A program made the translations under genes and the position numbers. 64,000 nucleotides of DNA from CAVVUC01 sp963751395 (GTDB lineage Bacteria > Verrucomicrobiota > Verrucomicrobiia > Chthoniobacterales > Chthoniobacteraceae), in NCBI GenBank assembly GCA_963751395.1, contig CAVVUC010000002.1:930001-994000 (forward strand), in the 5' to 3' direction. Position 1 is the stretch's first letter; every line of letters begins with the position of its first letter. Positions 60,310-64,000 of the stretch are shown one piece after another. The notes below the pieces were generated by a model. That model did not search any database. It was not told the DNA's origin and saw only the letters and a list, made by a program, of their open reading frames with translations.

Positions 60310-61602
60310 TTAAATCGACCAGACCGTCTTGCCGCCGACAATCGTTCGCACGGCGCGGCCCTTTAATTGCCAGCCGTCAAAAGGCGTGTTGCGCGAACGC
60401 GATTCGGACGCTTTGGCAGCAACCGTCCATTCCAAATCGGGATCGATCAGCGTGATGTCGGCAACAGCGCCCTGCGACAGCGTCCCGCGATCGAGCTTGA
60501 GCAGGCGCGCTGGATTGATCGTGAGCATCTCAATCAGTCGCGCGAGGTCGATCGCCTTTTTCTTGTGAACGAGAATATCAATGAAAAGTCCCAGCTCCGT
60601 TTCCAAACCGAGAATGCCGAATGGCGCGACATCAAACTCGACTTCCTTTTCGTAATCGCAATGCGGCGCGTGATCGCTTGCCAGAATGGTGATCGTTCCG
60701 TCCGCGATTCCTTCGATCAGCGCCTCGACGTCATCCGTCGCTCGCAGCGGCGGATTCATTTTGAAATTCGTATTGAACCCGCGGACGGATTCGTCGGTCA
60801 GCGCGATGTGATGGGGGCAGACCTCGCCGGAAATTTTGACTCTCCTCGCCCGCGCCTCACGCAAAAGCCGCACGCTGCCGCGCGAGCTGAGATGCTGACA
60901 ATGGATCGGCGTGTCGCAGAGTTCAGCGAGAAGGATGTTGCGCTGCACGATGATCTCCTCGCCCGCTGAGGGCCAGCCCGGCAGGCCAAGCACTGTGCTC
61001 CAGTAGCCTTCGTGCATGACGCCCTTCCCGACGAGGTTGTAGTCCTGGCAATGATCCATCACAGGCAGGTCGAACATGCGCGCGTACTCGAGCGCGCGCC
61101 GCATCAGCTCGTGGTTCTGCACGCAGTGACCGTCGTCGGTCAATGCAACCACGCCGGCCTTGAACAGCGATCCGATCGGCGCGAGTTCCTCACCGGCGAT
61201 GCCTTTCGTGATCGCGCCCGTTGGAAAAACATTCACGCAGCCTTCCGTCGCGGCTCTTTGCTTCACCCAAGTCACGACACTCGGATTGTCCAACGCGGGA
61301 GACGTGTTCGGCATGCACACGACACTCGTGAATCCACCTGCAGCCGCCGCGCGCGTTCCGCTCGCGATTGTTTCCTTGGCCGACTGTCCCGGCTCGCGCA
61401 GATGCACGTGGATGTCGATGAGTCCTGGCGAAACGACCAGTCCGCTCGCATCAATCACCTCGACATCGTGCGGATGTTTTCGAAACGTCGCGCTGAGATC
61501 GATCTTCGCTATCTTTCCGCTGGAAATGTAAACGTCGCCGACGCGGTCGATGCGGTTCGCCGGGTCGATGATGTGGCCATTGGTGATGAGGGTGGTTTTC
61601 AC
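60310..61602 (-). CDS. pyrC: Dihydroorotase
   Basis: 430 residues, amidohydrolase fold. GLIDIHVHLREPGQSAKE gives the HxH zinc ligands. The second-shell and metal residues appear in GFTSVVCMPNTSPALD, PVMDHCQD, HCQHLSSRGSVRLL and ILASDHAPHCDYEK. It closes carbamoyl aspartate to dihydroorotate. This is the long type I form usually paired with aspartate transcarbamoylase; here pyrB lies directly upstream (28-base gap) in a pyrR-pyrB-pyrC operon. Confidence 0.95.
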   Translation of the reverse strand: MKTTLITNGHIIDPANRIDRVGDVYISSGKIAKIDLSATFRKHPHDVEVIDASGLVVSPGLIDIHVHLREPGQSAKETIASGTRAAAAGGFTSVVCMPNTSPALDNPSVVTWVKQRAATEGCVNVFPTGAITKGIAGEELAPIGSLFKAGVVALTDDGHCVQNHELMRRALEYARMFDLPVMDHCQDYNLVGKGVMHEGYWSTVLGLPGWPSAGEEIIVQRNILLAELCDTPIHCQHLSSRGSVRLLREARARRVKISGEVCPHHIALTDESVRGFNTNFKMNPPLRATDDVEALIEGIADGTITILASDHAPHCDYEKEVEFDVAPFGILGLETELGLFIDILVHKKKAIDLARLIEMLTINPARLLKLDRGTLSQGAVADITLIDPDLEWTVAAKASESRSRNTPFDGWQLKGRAVRTIVGGKTVWSI

Positions 61603-61630
61603 AGCAAGCTTGGGTCGCGGGGCAATTAAA

Positions 61631-62569
61631 TCATGAGCCGGCCTGGTCCCTCCCGGCGCACAGATAAAGCACCGCCATGCGCACGGCGAGGCCGTTGGTG
61701 ACTTGATCGAGAATCACGCTCTGCGCGGAGTCGGCGATTTCGCTGTCGATCTCGACGCCGCGATTGATCGGTCCCGGATGCATCACGAGGCAGCCCGGCT
61801 TGAGCTTCTGAGCGCGCGGTTTCGTCAGGCCGAAGAAGTTCGTGTACTCGCCAATGCTCGGAAAATACTCCTTGCGCTGCCGTTCGTGCTGGATGCGCAG
61901 AAGATTGACGACATCGACCTCTCCGAGCACTTCGTCGATGTTGTGGGTGACGCGCACGCCCATTTGCTCAAAAATGCGTGGCACAAGCGTGCTGGGGCCG
62001 ACCAGCGTGACTTTCGCCCCAAGCTTGAGCAGCGCCCAGATGTTCGACCGGGCGACACGGCTGAACAAGATGTCCCCGATGATCGCGACGTGGAGTCCGG
62101 CGACCTTGCCGCATTTCTCGCGAATCGTGAACGTGTCGAGCAACGCCTGCGTCGGGTGTTCATGCGCGCCATCGCCTGCGTTGATGATGATCGAGCTGAG
62201 ACGCTCGGCGAGGAACTGAGGCGAACCCGCGGAACTGTGCCGCAGCACGATGATGTCGGCATGCAGTGCTTCGAGATTCCGCGCGGTGTCCTTGAGCGTT
62301 TCGCCTTTTGTGAGGCTCGACGTCGAGGTCGAGATGTTCACCACGTCGGCGCTGAGACGGAAGGCGGCGAGTTCGAAGGATGTCCGGGTGCGCGTGCTCG
62401 GCTCGACGAAAAAGTTGACGAGCGTTTTTCCACGAAGCGCCGGCACCTTCTTGATGTCGCGGGTGCCGACCTGCTTGAACGCAGCGGCCGTGTCGAGGAT
62501 CGTCGTGATTTCGTCCGCGCTCAGCTCCTGGATTCCAACGAGGTCTTTGCGTGTCCAAGTGGCGTTCAT
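61631..62569 (-). CDS. pyrB: Aspartate carbamoyltransferase, catalytic chain
   Basis: 312 residues, MNATWTRKDLVGIQELSADE. FVEPSTRTRTSFELAAFRL is the carbamoyl-phosphate site, GDGAHEHPTQALLDTFTI the second signature and HPGPINRGVEI the aspartate site. It commits carbamoyl phosphate to pyrimidine synthesis. No regulatory chain pyrI is present; control would come from PyrR. It starts seven bases after the pyrR stop. Confidence 0.96.
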   Translation of the reverse strand: MNATWTRKDLVGIQELSADEITTILDTAAAFKQVGTRDIKKVPALRGKTLVNFFVEPSTRTRTSFELAAFRLSADVVNISTSTSSLTKGETLKDTARNLEALHADIIVLRHSSAGSPQFLAERLSSIIINAGDGAHEHPTQALLDTFTIREKCGKVAGLHVAIIGDILFSRVARSNIWALLKLGAKVTLVGPSTLVPRIFEQMGVRVTHNIDEVLGEVDVVNLLRIQHERQRKEYFPSIGEYTNFFGLTKPRAQKLKPGCLVMHPGPINRGVEIDSEIADSAQSVILDQVTNGLAVRMAVLYLCAGRDQAGS

Positions 62570-62576
62570 ATCCAGA

Positions 62577-63137
62577 TCATGCCTTGTCCACCGAAACAGA
62601 GTCGGACACGCCGTCGAGGTTTTTGAAACGGACGTAGACGCGCTGCTTGCGCGAGGTCGGCAGGTTTTTCGCGACGTAATCCGCGCGGATCGGCAGCTCC
62701 CGGTGCCCTCGATCCACCAGCACCGCGAGTTGTATGAGCGCAGGCCGCCCGAAGGAGGCGATCGCGTCCATCGCCGCACGGCAACTGCGCCCGGTGAACA
62801 GAACGTCATCGGTGATGATGATCGTGCGGCCTTCGATGTGGAGCGGCAGCTTTGTCACTTGGACGGGCGAAAGGTTCCTGCGGGTGCGGATGTCGTCGCG
62901 ATGCATTGACACATCGATCGTCCCGAATTCGATCCTCACTTTTTCGATCTGTTCGATGTAGTCGATCAATCTCCGCGCGATCTCGACCCCTCGCGACGGA
63001 ATGCCTGCGATCACCACTTTCTTGAGATCGGGATTGCGCTCGATGATTTCGTGCGCGATGCGCCGGAGTGCCCGTTCGATGGCTTGCGCGTCAAGAACTT
63101 CGACGCTGTCAGGTGGCGCTGGTTTGGGGGTTTTCAT
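62577..63137 (-). CDS. pyrR: PyrR bifunctional pyrimidine operon regulator / uracil phosphoribosyltransferase
   Basis: 186 residues from MKTPKPAPPDSVEVLDAQAI. The PRPP loop IIITDDVLFTGRSCRAAMDA and GIPSRGVEIARRL are typical of PyrR. PyrR binds UMP and attenuates transcription of pyr genes in other bacteria. No antiterminator/terminator pair was recognised in the ~50-base gap upstream, so the control element may be elsewhere or of another kind. A start at 63164 would add nine residues. Confidence 0.93.
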   Translation of the reverse strand: MKTPKPAPPDSVEVLDAQAIERALRRIAHEIIERNPDLKKVVIAGIPSRGVEIARRLIDYIEQIEKVRIEFGTIDVSMHRDDIRTRRNLSPVQVTKLPLHIEGRTIIITDDVLFTGRSCRAAMDAIASFGRPALIQLAVLVDRGHRELPIRADYVAKNLPTSRKQRVYVRFKNLDGVSDSVSVDKA

Positions 63138-63187
63138 TTTTCCTTCGCGGTCTCTCAGGACCACTCTTAAAGGAACTTCCGGTTCAA

Positions 63188-63430
63188 TCAGTCGCTGTCG
63201 CCCTGCTTTTGACGTTTCTCCCGCCAGGACGATCGGTATTTGACGATCCAGTCGAGGAGGGCTTTTTCAAAACCGATGTCGTGACCGGCCTTTTCGCTTT
63301 CGATCCATTTGTGGCGAAGAATCTCTTCGCGCTCGGCAAGGAATTCTTTGTAGAGCACAGAATTCTTTACCAAATTCGAGTTCTCACTGTTCTCAGCATA
63401 TTGGGGATCCATGCGTGCGTTAGTCTTCAT
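63188..63430 (-). CDS. Small conserved protein of unknown function
   Basis: 80 residues from MKTNARMDPQYAENSENSNL. Charged and helical, with a distinctive end: FLAEREEILRHKWIESEKAG then HDIGFEKALLDWIVKYRSSW. The HKWxxSEKAGxDIG-type motif resembles the tail region of DUF4032-like proteins, but no function is assigned. Another start at 63412 is possible, and the frame extends to 63496 upstream. It lies 50 bases before pyrR on the same strand, with mrp upstream. Confidence 0.68.
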   Translation of the reverse strand: MKTNARMDPQYAENSENSNLVKNSVLYKEFLAEREEILRHKWIESEKAGHDIGFEKALLDWIVKYRSSWREKRQKQGDSD

Positions 63431-63545
63431 ACGAAGACGGCGCACGTCAATCCTAAGTTTGTAACGCACCGGCCGAAACCGGAAACGAACTTGCATGAAA
63501 ATTCGACGTCCACCCTGTAAAGAAATTCATCGATGCACCGGGAGC

Positions 63546-64000
63546 TCAAGAGGGAAGCGTTTCTTTCAGCTTTCTGGCCAGTTTTACAAACTCAACGCTG
63601 ATTGCGTTTTTCGGTTCCGCCGCGACGATTGGCCTGCCGCGGTCGCCGGCTTCGCGGGTGGCGATGTCGATTGGAATCTGGGCAAGCAAGGCGGTGTTCA
63701 GGCGTTTCGCCTCGCGCTCTCCCCCACCTCTTCCGAAGATGTCGTATCGCGTCTGGTCTTTGGGGCAGACGAAGTAACTCATATTTTCAATCAGCCCGAG
63801 GACGGGCACGTTCACTCTGGAAAACATGGACGCCGCCTTGCGTGCATCGATCAAAGCCACTTCCTGAGGCGTCGTCACGATCACCGCCCCGGCCAGAGCG
63901 ACAGTCTGCACGATCGTGAGCTGGATGTCGCCGGTTCCCGGTGGCAGGTCGAGCACGAGATAATCGAGCGTGCCCCACTCGACGTGACGCAGAAACTGCT
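63546..64000 (-). CDS. mrp: Mrp/ApbC-type Fe-S cluster carrier ATPase (5' end outside window)
   Basis: C-terminal ~150 residues. LDLPPGTGDIQLTIVQ is the Walker B/switch region of Mrp P-loop ATPases. TTPQEVALIDARKAASMF and GLIENMSYFVC, then DIFGRGGGEREAKRL, confirm the family. Mrp carries Fe-S clusters to target enzymes. The usual CxxC cluster-binding pair after MSYFV reads Cys-Pro-Lys-Asp here, so only one of the two cysteines is present. The N-terminal P-loop is beyond the window. Confidence 0.93.
   Translation of the reverse strand, partial: QFLRHVEWGTLDYLVLDLPPGTGDIQLTIVQTVALAGAVIVTTPQEVALIDARKAASMFSRVNVPVLGLIENMSYFVCPKDQTRYDIFGRGGGEREAKRLNTALLAQIPIDIATREAGDRGRPIVAAEPKNAISVEFVKLARKLKETLPS

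Overview
This 64-kb stretch looks chromosomal, GC-rich and almost free of acquired genes. It most likely comes from a member of the Verrucomicrobiota (a Chthoniobacterales/Spartobacteria-like bacterium). The pointers are a large PEP-CTERM protein with autotransporter-associated beta-strand repeats, futalosine-type menaquinone genes, secreted plant-polysaccharide hydrolases (GH106, GH5), a REP-associated tyrosine transposase with palindromic repeats, and many gene starts without a Shine-Dalgarno sequence. This is inference from gene content; no 16S rRNA gene is present.

Layout. 0-8.6 kb: dapB/dapA (lysine and cell wall), two GT4 glycosyltransferases, ubiX, and an information-processing cluster (ssb, rpsF, pth, rplY, prs). 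8.6-14.7 kb: a gene-poor stretch with a palindromic repeat, a 1449-residue exported repeat protein, and a RAYT transposase followed directly by its hairpin repeat. 14.7-21.5 kb: a flagellin locus on the minus strand, fliW-csrA-flagellin-giant glycosyltransferase. The last gene carries three glycosyltransferase modules and a long TPR array, and is probably the flagellin-modifying enzyme. 21.7-27.4 kb, plus strand: phosphoesterase, mqnE-mqnA (menaquinone), a KDG kinase, rpsN and a CNNM/CBS membrane protein. 27.4-35.6 kb, minus strand: a long head-to-tail run, truncated aldehyde dehydrogenase-deoB-pyrimidine nucleoside phosphorylase-putative secreted nuclease-ribBA-ribH-nusB-ftsY-phosphoesterase. 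Its first half reads as a DNA/nucleoside salvage unit. 35.7-47.4 kb: fcl, a GNAT enzyme, proBA, GH106 and GH5 hydrolases, an ArfB-like rescue factor, a CBS-regulated pyrophosphatase and xerD. 47.5-50.7 kb: an Mla-type lipid transport operon (STAS, permease, ATPase, MCE protein) and tRNA-Asp. 51-56.6 kb: a lipoprotein, tyrA-aroA-cmk-plsC, a multiply frameshifted moeB/rhodanese gene and a mini-pilin. 56.7-64 kb: a multidomain glycosyltransferase, a DUF2062 protein, an OmpA-domain protein, pyrR-pyrB-pyrC and the 3' end of mrp.

The most unusual layer is the non-coding one. Seven loci carry period-7 tandem arrays, each with its own heptamer word. They sit at gene junctions, supply start codons (pth, xerD, a phosphoesterase, a glycosyltransferase) and are translated in frame inside proA and a GH106 gene. 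They resemble the STRR heptamer repeats described in cyanobacteria. A second layer is at least three families of long palindromes (REPIN-like), one of which abuts the RAYT gene. The other main points of interest are the fused flagellin-locus glycosyltransferase, the putative PD-(D/E)XK nuclease in a nucleoside-salvage operon, the aldehyde dehydrogenase without its catalytic half, and the moeB pseudogene that decays only by one-base insertions plus one nonsense codon.
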